This document shows, one piece after another, positions 55,067 through 63,589 of a stretch of DNA of 64,000 bases. Both the position numbers and the translations under genes were made by a program. Below the pieces are notes generated by a model. It worked only from the letters and a program-made list of their open reading frames with translations, was not told the DNA's origin and ran no database searches. How positions within the stretch are numbered: position 1 is the first letter of the stretch; every line of letters begins with the position of its first letter. The DNA comes from Actinophytocola sp963729115 (GTDB lineage: Bacteria; Actinomycetota; Actinomycetes; Mycobacteriales; Pseudonocardiaceae): the NCBI GenBank assembly GCA_963729115.1, contig CAVSMR010000024.1:124001-188000 (forward strand), in the 5' to 3' direction.

Positions 55067-55965
55067 GGTTCCGGGAGGTGGCCGCGGCCGTCGAGACGAT
55101 GGCGATCATCGAGACGGCGGGCGCACTGGAGGTGCTCGACCACCTGGCGTCGAGTCCCGGCACCGCCCAGGAGGCGGCCGCGGCGCTGCGCCTCGACCAG
55201 GTCGCCACGGCGCGCCTCCTCGACGCGCTGGCGGGCCTGGGCCTGCTGCGCGAACGTTCCGGCGGAGTGTTCGAGACCGACACCGTGGCGACCGGCCGGC
55301 TGCACTCGCTGACCGGCTTCTGGCAGTCGCTACCGGAGGTGGTGCGCACGGGCGAGCCCGCGATCCGGGCGGCGACGGCGGCCGGCGCGACCCGGCTGTA
55401 CCCGGACGTGGTGCCGATGCTGTCGGAGTGGTTCGCGCCCGCGGCCGAACGCTTCGCGGCGGAGCTGACGCCGTGGTCCGGCCGGGTGGTGGACGTGGGT
55501 GCGGGCGCGGCGCCGTGGACGATCGCGCTCGCCGCCCGCAACCCGGAGGTCCACGTGACGGCCGTCGACTTCCCCGCCGTGCTGACCCGGACCCGGCGCG
55601 CGGTGACCGCCGCCGGGCTCGTGCCGCGGTTCGACTACCTGCCGGGGGACGTGCTCGACGTGGCGCTGCCGGCGCACGACCTCGCGGTGGTGGGGAACGT
55701 CTGCCACCTGTTCGACGACGCGCACAACCGCACCCTGCTGGCGAAGCTGCACCGGACGGCACGGCGGGTGGCGATCGTCGACGTGCTCCCGTCCGCGGAT
55801 CCCGCGATGCGCCGGTACGCGCTCGGCCTGCTGGCCCGGGCACGCGGCGGCGCGGTTCACCCGCTGACCGCCTACCAGGAGTGGGCGCGGCAGGCGGGTT
55901 TCGCAAGCGTGACAACGGTTCCGCTGTCCGCGGACCCACCGCTGACGCTGCTGCTGTGCGCCTGA
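55063..55965 (+). CDS. O-methyltransferase, coupled to the PEP-utilising enzyme
   Basis: 300 residues of the plant-type/acetylserotonin O-methyltransferase group. The N-terminal dimerisation winged-helix is FREVAAAVETMAIIETAGAL, with LDQVATARLLDALAGLGLLR. The SAM motif is GRVVDVGAGAAPWTIALAAR, acidic loop VTAVDFPAVLTRTRRAVTAA, and DLAVVGNVCHLFDDAHNRTL has a catalytic-region-like His. It overlaps the upstream enzyme by 4 bases, so the two products are made in fixed ratio and probably act on the same small molecule. Confidence 0.86.
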   Translation: MRFREVAAAVETMAIIETAGALEVLDHLASSPGTAQEAAAALRLDQVATARLLDALAGLGLLRERSGGVFETDTVATGRLHSLTGFWQSLPEVVRTGEPAIRAATAAGATRLYPDVVPMLSEWFAPAAERFAAELTPWSGRVVDVGAGAAPWTIALAARNPEVHVTAVDFPAVLTRTRRAVTAAGLVPRFDYLPGDVLDVALPAHDLAVVGNVCHLFDDAHNRTLLAKLHRTARRVAIVDVLPSADPAMRRYALGLLARARGGAVHPLTAYQEWARQAGFASVTTVPLSADPPLTLLLCA

Positions 55966-56002
55966 CCCACCACCGGTGGGCGCGTCCGTAGAGTCACCTG
56001 GC

Positions 56003-57499
56003 ATGCGGGGCTCGCTGCTGGTTGCCGGGACGACGTCGGATGCCGGCAAGAGCGTGTTCACGACCGGGTTGTGCCGGCTGCTGGCCCGCCGGGGCGTGCG
56101 GGTCGCGCCGTTCAAGGCGCAGAACATGTCGAACAACTCCATGGTGGTGGCCGGGCCGGGCGGCGCCGGCGCGGAGATCGGGCGTGCGCAGTGGATCCAG
56201 GCCGTCGCCGCCGGGGTGACCCCCGAGGTGGCGATGAACCCGGTGCTGCTGAAACCGGGTAGCGACCGGCGCAGCCACGTGGTGCTGAACGGGCGGCCCG
56301 CCGGCGAGCTGCACGCGGCGGACTTCGCGGGTGGTGCGCGCGGCGCGCTCGCCGAGGCGGCGTTCGCCGCGTACGACGAACTGGCGGGCCGGTTCGAGGT
56401 GGTGGTGTGCGAGGGCGCGGGCAGCCCGGCCGAGATCAACCTGCGCGCGCACGACTACGTGAACCTCGGCCTGGCGCGGCACGCGGACATCCCGGTCGTG
56501 GTGGTCGGCGACATCGACCGGGGTGGGGTGTACGCGGCGTTCCACGGCACCGTCGCGCTGCTGGCGCCGGCCGATCAGCGGCTGCTGGCCGGGTTCGTGG
56601 TGAACAAGTTCCGCGGCGACGAGGGGTTGCTGGCGCCGGCCAACGCCGAGATCGCCCGGCTCACCGGGCGTCCGGTGCTCGGCGTGCTGCCCTTCAGTCC
56701 CGTTGCCGGGCTCGACTCGGAGGACGGCCTCGACGTCACGGGCCTGGCCGCCGGCACCGACGACCCGCTGCGGGTCGCGGTGGTGCGGTTTCCGCGCATC
56801 AGCAACTTCACCGACGTGGACGCACTCGGCCTGGAGCCCGACGTCGAGGTGGGATACGCGGCCCGGCCGGCCGATCTCGCCGGCGCCGACCTCGTCGTGC
56901 TGCCGGGCACCAGGTCCACGATCGCGGACCTGGCCTGGCTGCGCCAGCGAGGTCTGGCCGAGGCGATCGTCGCGCACGCGGCGGCCGGTCGTCCGGTGCT
57001 CGGCATCTGCGGCGGCTTCCAGATGCTGGGCGTGGCCGTGCACGATCCCCGTGGTGTGGAAGGCCCGCCCGGCACGTCGGTGCGGGGGCTCGGCCTGCTC
57101 GACGTCCGCACCGAGTTCGCGCCGGAGAAGGTGCTGGCGCTGTCGACCGGTACCGCGCTCGGTGCGGCGGTCGCCGGCTACGAGATCCACCACGGCGTCG
57201 TGTCCGGCACGCACGATCGGTTCGCGGGCGGCACCCGCCGGGACCACGTGTTCGGCACGATGTGGCACGGCATCCTGGAGTCCGACGGGTTCCGGGACGC
57301 GTTCCTGAACGAGGCCGCGGCCGCGGTCGGCCGGCACCACACCGCGGGCGACGTCAGCTTCGCGGCGGCCCGGCAGGCGCGGCTCGACCTGCTCGCGGAT
57401 CTCATCGAGAAGCACGTGGCCGTGGACGAGCTCACCGCGCTGATCACCGAGGGCGCGCCCGCGGGCCTGCCGATCCTGCCGCCCGGGGACCGCCGATGA
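56003..57499 (+). CDS. cobQ: cobyric acid synthase (adenosylcobyric-acid amide-forming)
   Basis: 498 residues. It amidates four carboxylates of adenosylcobyrinic acid diamide in cobalamin synthesis. The N-terminal P-loop-like ATPase is LLVAGTTSDAGKSVFTTGLC with APFKAQNMSNNSMV. The C-terminal class I glutaminase domain has the nucleophile in VLGICGGFQMLG and the catalytic His in GYEIHHGVV and FGTMWHGILESDGF. Length and both domains are complete. No other cobalamin gene is in the window, so it is isolated here. Confidence 0.95.
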   Translation: MRGSLLVAGTTSDAGKSVFTTGLCRLLARRGVRVAPFKAQNMSNNSMVVAGPGGAGAEIGRAQWIQAVAAGVTPEVAMNPVLLKPGSDRRSHVVLNGRPAGELHAADFAGGARGALAEAAFAAYDELAGRFEVVVCEGAGSPAEINLRAHDYVNLGLARHADIPVVVVGDIDRGGVYAAFHGTVALLAPADQRLLAGFVVNKFRGDEGLLAPANAEIARLTGRPVLGVLPFSPVAGLDSEDGLDVTGLAAGTDDPLRVAVVRFPRISNFTDVDALGLEPDVEVGYAARPADLAGADLVVLPGTRSTIADLAWLRQRGLAEAIVAHAAAGRPVLGICGGFQMLGVAVHDPRGVEGPPGTSVRGLGLLDVRTEFAPEKVLALSTGTALGAAVAGYEIHHGVVSGTHDRFAGGTRRDHVFGTMWHGILESDGFRDAFLNEAAAAVGRHHTAGDVSFAAARQARLDLLADLIEKHVAVDELTALITEGAPAGLPILPPGDRR

Positions 57500-57550
57500 C
57501 GGTCCTGGTGCACGGCGGCGCCGCCGGCGCTCCCGTGCCACCATGAGGTG

Positions 57551-58243
57551 ATGCCCGACGCCGACCCCGCCACCTCCGTCGACGAGCCCGTCCTGGCCGG
57601 GCTCGGCCCGTTCTTCGGGGTACGTCGCGAGATCGGGCCCGGCTCCTGGCGGCCCCTGCGCGACCTGCTGGCCGAACCCGTGCTCGCGGAGCGGGTGCGG
57701 CACGTCCGCGCGGCGCTGCGCCGGCTCGCCGGTGCCGGTGCCGAGGTCGACATCGAGCCGAGGGTCGCGGCGTCGACGATGTCGCTCGGCCTGTTCGCGC
57801 GGCTGGTTTCCCCCGTGCTCGGCGCCACCGTCCTCGGGGTCCCGCTGCCCAGGCCCACCCTCGACGACGTCTGGTGGCAGCCCGTCGAAGGGGGCCCGTG
57901 GCCCCTCGCGTTCACCTGCCCCGCCACCGAGCCGCCCGACACCGCCGGCATGCTCACCGACGTGGTGGCGCCGCTCGCGGATGCCCTCGCCGAGCGGTAC
58001 TCCCTGTCCCGGCAGATCCTCTCGGGCAACGCCGCCTCCGCCGTCTTCGGGGCGGTCCGCATGATCGGCACCGCCCGGCCCGACCTCGCCACGGCCGCCC
58101 GCGACACCGGCGCCGCCCTCCTCGCCGGTCCGCTCGCGGGTACCGGTGAGCTCCGCGACGGCTTCGTCAGGACCTCCTGCTGCCTGTACTACCGGATCCC
58201 CGGCGGCGGCTACTGCGGCGACTGCGTTCTCTCCGGCCGTTAG
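57551..58243 (+). CDS. FhuF-like 2Fe-2S ferric-siderophore reductase
   Basis: 230 residues with an IucA/IucC-FhuF-like body (MSLGLFARLVSPVLGATVLG, SRQILSGNAASAVFGAVRMI) and the FhuF C-terminal cluster motif SCCLYYRIPGGGYCGDCVL, that is C-C-x10-C-x2-C, which binds a 2Fe-2S centre. FhuF reduces ferric siderophores to release iron. The start is ATG 57551 or GTG 57548; GAGG lies unusually close (57545-57548). It follows cobQ by 51 bp. No Fur/DtxR box was recognised. Confidence 0.88.
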   Translation: MPDADPATSVDEPVLAGLGPFFGVRREIGPGSWRPLRDLLAEPVLAERVRHVRAALRRLAGAGAEVDIEPRVAASTMSLGLFARLVSPVLGATVLGVPLPRPTLDDVWWQPVEGGPWPLAFTCPATEPPDTAGMLTDVVAPLADALAERYSLSRQILSGNAASAVFGAVRMIGTARPDLATAARDTGAALLAGPLAGTGELRDGFVRTSCCLYYRIPGGGYCGDCVLSGR

Positions 58244-58342
58244 TGTCGGCTCGGGGGAATTCGTCGAATCCCGACACCGGTTCGCGGCTACTCCGCATTC
58301 GCGCCGCGGAGTAGAATCCGAATTCTTCGTTAGGAGTGCACG

Positions 58343-58549
58343 ATGTACGCACTACTCCTCATTCTCGTTCCGCTGGTGGCCCTCATCGCCTGGGGTGTCG
58401 TGTACGACCTCAAGCGGCGCCGGCGTCGCTTGCCACTCACGAGCCATGACATCGATTCGGCCATGCGCGAGGCCCGCGGGAACACGGACGCCCGGGGGGC
58501 CGGTTCCGTGCAACCAGGTGCAGACGGAATCAGCGGCGGGGGCATGTAA
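58343..58549 (+). CDS. 68-residue single-pass membrane protein
   Basis: One N-terminal helix (LLLILVPLVALIAWGVVYDL) then a basic stretch (KRRRRRLPLTSHDIDSAMRE) and a Gly-rich tail. GTTAGGAG precedes the ATG at good spacing. It lies 99 bp after fhuF. Convergent with the 55-residue gene and separated from it by a strong terminator. No family recognised. Confidence 0.72.
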   Translation: MYALLLILVPLVALIAWGVVYDLKRRRRRLPLTSHDIDSAMREARGNTDARGAGSVQPGADGISGGGM

Positions 58550-58560
58550 TACCCCGCCGT

Positions 58561-58592
58561 GCGGACCTCCTGCCCCCACGCAGGAGGTCCGC
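58561..58592. terminator. bidirectional stem-loop terminator
   Basis: GCGGACCTCCTG and CAGGAGGTCCGC are perfect 12-bp arms with an 8-nt loop, placed between two convergent small genes (58549 and 58599). The position and stem strength fit a shared intrinsic terminator, as is usual in high-GC actinomycetes without a T-run. Confidence 0.8.
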
Positions 58593-58598
58593 GTCTGG

Positions 58599-58766
58599 CT
58601 AGGCCGTGGCCGGCCGGGGTGCGCGGATCCTGCGGCCGCGGACGGGTGACGGTGACTCGTCCGCGGAACGCTCGCGGATGGCGGCGGCCCGCCTGGACGC
58701 CGCGGCGTCGGCCGCGAACTCGGTGCGGCGGGTGGTCGCGAGAATGTGGGCGCCGTAGTGGTCCAT
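58599..58766 (-). CDS. 55-residue actinobacterial small protein
   Basis: Sequence MDHYGAHILATTRRTEFAAD continues with AAASRRAAAIRERSADESP and a basic C-terminus. It resembles the short MxHxxAHIL... proteins widespread in actinomycetes, whose function is unknown. GAAGGAC lies 7 bases before the ATG. It is divergent from the nSTAND-WD40 gene, 191 bp away. Confidence 0.7.
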   Translation of the reverse strand: MDHYGAHILATTRRTEFAADAAASRRAAAIRERSADESPSPVRGRRIRAPRPATA

Positions 58767-58957
58767 GGTGATGTCCTTCCCCTCGAGGGACCGGCGTGGA
58801 CCGGTCTCCACGCACAGCATGTGGTTCCGGGGTTGTCCAATGTCCGGCCGCGGATCGTGGACAAAGTTCCGTGGACAATGCGCCTGGTACCGCGCTGGCG
58901 GAAACCGGCGACTGCTGGGACCGTGAAAAGCACTGGTGGGATATGGGGGAGGCCGGC

Positions 58958-61900
58958 GTGCCACGTCAGGAACGGCCGTTGGACGAGGATCGCGGTTCGG
59001 TCGTGGAGTTCGCGCGGGCGCTTCGCGGTTTGCGGGAGTCGGCCGGCCGGCCGACATACCGGGAACTGAGTGCACGCGCGCATTTCTCGACCTCGGCATT
59101 GGCCGAGGCCGCGGGCGGAAGGAAATTGCCCAGCCTCGCGGTCACCGTGGCATTCGTTCGCGCATGTGACGGGGACGTCGCGGCGTGGGAGTCGCGCTGG
59201 CGGGAGTGTGCCGCCGGGCTGGCCGGGACGGCGGTGGAGCTACCCGACGGGGTGGACGCGCCGTATGCGGGGTTGGCGGCGTTCGGGCGTGGTGACGCGG
59301 ATCGGTTTTTCGGGCGTGACCGGTTGGTGGATGAGGTGGTTGCGCGGGTGCGGGATCGGCGGATGGTGGCGGTGTTCGGGCCGTCGGGTAGTGGGAAGTC
59401 GTCGGTGTTGATGGCGGGGTTGCTGCCCGTGCTGGTGGCGGACGACGATCCCGGGCGCGCTGTGGTGTTGACGCCGGGTCCGCATCCGCTTGAGGAGTGC
59501 GCGGTGCGGTTGGCTGCGTTGGTGGGGGTGTCGCCGGCTCGGTTGGCGGCGGAGTTCGCCGAGGATCGGCGGGGGTTGCATCTGTGTATCCGGCAGGTGA
59601 TGGCGAACCGGCCGGACGGGGCGGATCTGGTGCTGGTGGTGGACCAGTTCGAGGAGTTGTTCACCGTGTGTGCGGACCCGGTGGAGCGGGCGGCGTTCGT
59701 GGCGGCGTTGACGGCGGCGGCGACGGCGTCGACGAGCCGGGTGCGGGTGGTGTTGGGGGTGCGGGCGGATTTCTACGGGCATTGCGGTGGGTATCCGGAG
59801 TTGGTCGAGGCGTTGCGGGATGGGCAGGTGTTGGTCGGTGCGATGACGGCCGATGAGCTGCGGCTGGCGATCACGGGTCCGGCTGAGGCGGTGGGGTGCC
59901 GGGTGGAGACGGCGTTGGTGTCGCGGTTGGTGGCGGATGCGACGGGGCAGCCGGGTGCGTTGCCGTTGGTGTCGCATGCGTTGCGGGAGACGTGGCGGCG
60001 GCGTCGGGGCACGGTGTTGAGTTTGGGTGCGTACGAGGCGGCTGGCGGTATCCACCATGCGCTCGCGCGGACCGCGGATGCGGTGTACTCGGGTCTGGAT
60101 GAGGATCGGCGGGGGGTGGCGCATCAGTTGTTCCTGCGGTTGACCGCGTTGGGGGAGGGGACTGATGACACGAAGCGGCGGGTGCGGCGTGGTGAGTTGG
60201 ATGAGTCGCCGGCGGTCGTGGAGGTGTTGGAGCGGTTGGCGAGTGCGCGGTTGGTCACCGTGGACGGGGATGGTGTGGAGATCACGCATGAGGCGTTGAT
60301 CCGGCATTGGCCGCGGCTGGGGCGTTGGCTGGATGACGATCGCGATGGTCTGCGGGTGCATCGCCAGCTCACCGAGGCCACCCACTTGTGGGCGGCGCAT
60401 GACCGCGATCGGGGTTCGCTGTTGCGTGGGGTGCGGCTCACGCAGGTGGAGAACCTGGCTGCCACCAAGCGTTCCGCGCTCACCGACCGGGAGCGTGAGT
60501 TCCTCGGCGCGAGCCTGGCGGCCCGCACTCAGGAGCAGTCGACCGCGCGCCGGCGGGTCCGCCGCACCCGCCAGCTCGTGGCGCTGCTGGCGATCCTGCT
60601 CGTCGTCGCGTCCGTGTCCCTGGTGTCGGCCGTGCGCGCCCAGAACTCCGCCACCGGGCAACGCAACGCCGCCGTCCTCGGCAGCGCGTTGAGCGAGGCG
60701 AACGAGCTGCGCGACACGGACCCGGCGCTGTCCCTGCAGCTCACCCTGGCCGCGTACCGCGCCGACCCGTCCCCGCGCGCCCGCGACGCTCTGCTGAACT
60801 CGCTCGACACGCCCTATGCGAGCCACATCGAAGCCGGCGAGATGTACGCCGACGCCGCGGTACTCAGCCCGGACGGCGCGCTGCTCGTCGTTCCCGGGTA
60901 CCCGCGGACCGGGCTCTGGGACGTGTCGGACCACTACCGGCCCCAGCGGTTGCCGGATGTGTTGCCCAGCGCCGAGGTGGCGGCGTTCGGGCCGGACCGA
61001 ACCCTGCTGATCAGGACCCAGAAGGGGACCTACGACCTGTGGGACCTGCGGGAGCCTCGCCGACCGCGGCTGCTGACGTCGCTCGGGTCCGAGGCCTCCC
61101 TCGCGGCGCCCATCCGTTCGGCGGTCGCCTACAGCCGGGACGGCCGGGCCACGGCGACGATCGACAACGACGGGACCGCCCGGCTGTGGGACATCACGAA
61201 CCAGACGCGTCCGCGCCTGCGGGCACAGCTCATGTCCCGCGTGGACGGGCGTGGCGACGCCGAGGCGGCCCTGGGCTTCGTGGCGTTCAGCCCGCACGGG
61301 GAGTGGCTTGCCGTCGCCAACTCGACGCACGCCGTGCACCTGTGGGACCTGACCGAAGGCCGGGCGCGCCGGCTCGCCGTGCTGCCCGGTGACACCGCCG
61401 CGTTCACGTCCGACGGCCGGACCCTCGCCGTCGCGGGCCGGCACGGGTCCGTTCAGCTGTGGGACCTCGCTGCGTCGCGGGCGCCGCAGCGGCTCGCCAC
61501 GTTCGCCAAACGGGGCGATGTGTTGTCGCTGGCGTTCAGCGCGGGCACCGGCCTGCTCGCGGTCGGCGACCTCAGCGGTTCGGTCAGCCTGTGGAACGTC
61601 GGCGATCTCCGGCGTCCGGTGCCGCTGACCGACCTCGTCGGGCAGCTGCCCGGAGGGTGGTCGACGGCGTTCGGTCCGCGCGGCGACACGCTGTTCGCCG
61701 CGGACCACGGGTCGGTCTGGATCTGGGACCTCGGCACGGTGCTCGTCTCGCATCCGGATGCCGTGACCACGGTACGGCTCAACCACCGGGGCGACCTGCT
61801 CGCGACCGGCGGCCGGGACCACACGGTGCGACTGTGGCGTGTGGACGGTGAGCGGTCACGGCAGCTGGCGACCATCGACGTGCCCTACACGCCCGGCTCC

Positions 61901-62755
61901 CTCTCGATCAGTCCCGACGATCGCACGTTGCTGCTCGACGGCCGCGGGCCGACCCAGGTGTGGGACATCGCGACCCCCGACCGTCCGGTGCGCGCCGCGA
62001 TCCTGCCCGAGACCTGGAACAACGGGGCGCTCGCGTTCAGCCCGACGGACGCGACCGTCGCCATCAGTGAGGGGGAGGGCTTCCGGATCAGGGTGTACGA
62101 CCTCGCCGACCCGTACCACCCGAAGGTGGTCGACGACCTCGCGTTGTTCGCCGTGAGCGCCCTGGCGTTCCATCCGAACGGCAAGACGATGGCCGCGGCA
62201 CGCAACAGTTTCACCGAGCTCTGGGACCTCGGCGCACCTGTCGTCTCGAGGAGGCTCGCGGTGCGGCCGACCCCCGACGGCTCGGTGGCCACGTTCGGGC
62301 CCGATGGGCGCACGGTGACCCTGTTCCTCAACGGCACCAGGGAGATCCAGCTGCTCGGCATCAGCGATCCACGGAACCCGGACGTCCTCGCCACGTTCCA
62401 CCCGCGCGTCCACGTCGACCGCAGGCTGGCGGACGGCCCGCCGGCCATCTACTCCGCGGACAGCCGCTCGCTAGCGGTCCTCGACAGCGACCGAACCGTC
62501 CGCCTGTGGGACATCAGCGACCCGCGCGAGCCGGCGAGCGTCACCGCGTTCGACTTCGGCCATCGGGTCGCGGCGCTGTCCATGTCGGCGGATGGTCGCC
62601 AGCTGTTCGCGGCCACCGAGAACGTGGTGCAACGCCGGTACCTCGACGTCGAGGACGTGGCGAAACGGATCTGCGCGATCGCCTACCCGCGGATCTCCGA
62701 GGCCGATTGGCGGCGCCATTTCCCGAACCTGCCGTACCAGGCGCCGTGCGGGTGA
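58958..62755 (+). CDS. HTH-nSTAND-WD40 repeat protein
   Basis: 1265 residues. An N-terminal XRE-like HTH (TYRELSARAHFSTSALAEAA, SLAVTVAFVRACDGDVAAWE), then an nSTAND/NACHT-like NTPase (YAGLAAFGRGDADRFFGRDR; Walker A FGPSGSGKSSVLMAG near 142; Walker B LVLVVDQFEELFT). One transmembrane helix (LVALLAILLVVASVSLVSAV, near 545-565) separates it from a C-terminal WD40 propeller with many xxLWDL or xxVWDI repeats. GTG at 58958 was chosen over ATG 58943 because GGGGAGG ends 5 bases before it. Codon usage within the NTPase part (59,240 to about 60,440) is richer in G/T thirds than the rest. Such proteins are thought to sense signals and act in regulation or defence. Confidence 0.88.
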   Translation: MPRQERPLDEDRGSVVEFARALRGLRESAGRPTYRELSARAHFSTSALAEAAGGRKLPSLAVTVAFVRACDGDVAAWESRWRECAAGLAGTAVELPDGVDAPYAGLAAFGRGDADRFFGRDRLVDEVVARVRDRRMVAVFGPSGSGKSSVLMAGLLPVLVADDDPGRAVVLTPGPHPLEECAVRLAALVGVSPARLAAEFAEDRRGLHLCIRQVMANRPDGADLVLVVDQFEELFTVCADPVERAAFVAALTAAATASTSRVRVVLGVRADFYGHCGGYPELVEALRDGQVLVGAMTADELRLAITGPAEAVGCRVETALVSRLVADATGQPGALPLVSHALRETWRRRRGTVLSLGAYEAAGGIHHALARTADAVYSGLDEDRRGVAHQLFLRLTALGEGTDDTKRRVRRGELDESPAVVEVLERLASARLVTVDGDGVEITHEALIRHWPRLGRWLDDDRDGLRVHRQLTEATHLWAAHDRDRGSLLRGVRLTQVENLAATKRSALTDREREFLGASLAARTQEQSTARRRVRRTRQLVALLAILLVVASVSLVSAVRAQNSATGQRNAAVLGSALSEANELRDTDPALSLQLTLAAYRADPSPRARDALLNSLDTPYASHIEAGEMYADAAVLSPDGALLVVPGYPRTGLWDVSDHYRPQRLPDVLPSAEVAAFGPDRTLLIRTQKGTYDLWDLREPRRPRLLTSLGSEASLAAPIRSAVAYSRDGRATATIDNDGTARLWDITNQTRPRLRAQLMSRVDGRGDAEAALGFVAFSPHGEWLAVANSTHAVHLWDLTEGRARRLAVLPGDTAAFTSDGRTLAVAGRHGSVQLWDLAASRAPQRLATFAKRGDVLSLAFSAGTGLLAVGDLSGSVSLWNVGDLRRPVPLTDLVGQLPGGWSTAFGPRGDTLFAADHGSVWIWDLGTVLVSHPDAVTTVRLNHRGDLLATGGRDHTVRLWRVDGERSRQLATIDVPYTPGSLSISPDDRTLLLDGRGPTQVWDIATPDRPVRAAILPETWNNGALAFSPTDATVAISEGEGFRIRVYDLADPYHPKVVDDLALFAVSALAFHPNGKTMAAARNSFTELWDLGAPVVSRRLAVRPTPDGSVATFGPDGRTVTLFLNGTREIQLLGISDPRNPDVLATFHPRVHVDRRLADGPPAIYSADSRSLAVLDSDRTVRLWDISDPREPASVTAFDFGHRVAALSMSADGRQLFAATENVVQRRYLDVEDVAKRICAIAYPRISEADWRRHFPNLPYQAPCG

Positions 62756-62762
62756 CCGCCCG

Positions 62763-63119
62763 TCAGGCCGTCTGCCGCTGGTCCCAGGCGAACATGAGAC
62801 CGATGTTGATCAATGCCGCCACGGCCAGGATCAGGCCCAGCACCACGTGACCGGCCGCCGCGACGCCGGCTGCCGACGCGATGAACAGGAGACCCTCGAG
62901 CACGGCCCGGCCGGGGTCGGGAGCGCGCCGCCGTGCCTTCGGCGCGATCGCGATGCCCCACAGCACCGCCGCGGCGAGCGGCAGGGCGATCGCCAGGCCG
63001 ATACCGGCCACGATGCCGTCACCGAGCCGGAAGCCCACGTACGCCAGCCCGGCGAGCATGCACAGTTCGAGGACGAACCTGGCGACCAGGTTCGTCGCCT
63101 GCGCGGCTCCGCCGGTCAT
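62763..63119 (-). CDS. YrdB-family (DUF2568) membrane protein
   Basis: 118 residues with four predicted helices (LVARFVLELCMLAGLAYVGF, IGLAIALPLAAAVLWGIAIA, LLFIASAAGVAAAGHVVLGL and VAALINIGLMFAWDQRQ). Matches the YrdB family of unknown function. Start overlaps the SRPBCC stop by 4 bases. It converges on the WD40 gene (7-bp gap). Confidence 0.85.
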   Translation of the reverse strand: MTGGAAQATNLVARFVLELCMLAGLAYVGFRLGDGIVAGIGLAIALPLAAAVLWGIAIAPKARRRAPDPGRAVLEGLLFIASAAGVAAAGHVVLGLILAVAALINIGLMFAWDQRQTA

Positions 63120-63556
63120 GGCGCGCTCCGGGCCTCGGCCGCGGTCTTCAGGTGGCTCAGCCAGGAGTCGAGCGTCTTCTGCAGTGATCGCCGCATCATG
63201 CCGGGCAGCAGGCGGGGAAGGGCGCCCGACCACGACTCCTCGGTGCGCGCGAGGGTGCGCTCGCCGTCGGTTTCCAGGCGCCACACGTGCACGGCGTGCA
63301 TTCCCATCGAGGTGCCGGTCCAGCCCAGCTCTCTCGGGCGCTCGACCTCCCGCAGCGTGGAGGTGAGCGAAGCCGCGCCGGCCTTCCACCGGAACGCGGC
63401 ACCCTGCTCGATGGCCGGCTGCGAGGACGTCTTCACGTCCGGGTTCCAGTCGGGCCAACGGTCCATTGTGGTCAGTAGGTCCCAGATGACCTCACGGCTG
63501 GCGGCGACGCTGATCTCGCCGTAGGCGGTGACGGGAGCGTCCTTGTCGATCTGCAT
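63116..63556 (-). CDS. SRPBCC (START-like) family protein
   Basis: 146-residue polyketide-cyclase/SRPBCC fold: TAYGEISVAASREVIWDLLT at the N-terminus, DRWPDWNPDVKTSSQPAIEQ, GTSMGMHAVHVWRLETDGER and the C-terminal helix MMRRSLQKTLDSWLSHLKTA. It binds a small hydrophobic ligand. It lies between the FAD monooxygenase (33 bp) and YrdB (4-base overlap), so the three genes form an operon. Function is unknown. Confidence 0.88.
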   Translation of the reverse strand: MQIDKDAPVTAYGEISVAASREVIWDLLTTMDRWPDWNPDVKTSSQPAIEQGAAFRWKAGAASLTSTLREVERPRELGWTGTSMGMHAVHVWRLETDGERTLARTEESWSGALPRLLPGMMRRSLQKTLDSWLSHLKTAAEARSAP

Positions 63557-63589
63557 GGTGATTCCTCTACTGTGGACATTGGGGAGTCT

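Noticed and set aside
58251..58275. Possible terminator after fhuF
   Set aside because: The arms around GGGGGAATTCGTCGAATCCC are imperfect with unequal lengths, so I did not call it.
59240..61822. A very long open frame on the minus strand opposite the nSTAND-WD40 gene
   Set aside because: It is a shadow created by the G/T-rich codon usage of the plus-strand gene; its translation is Arg/His/Pro-rich with no family features.
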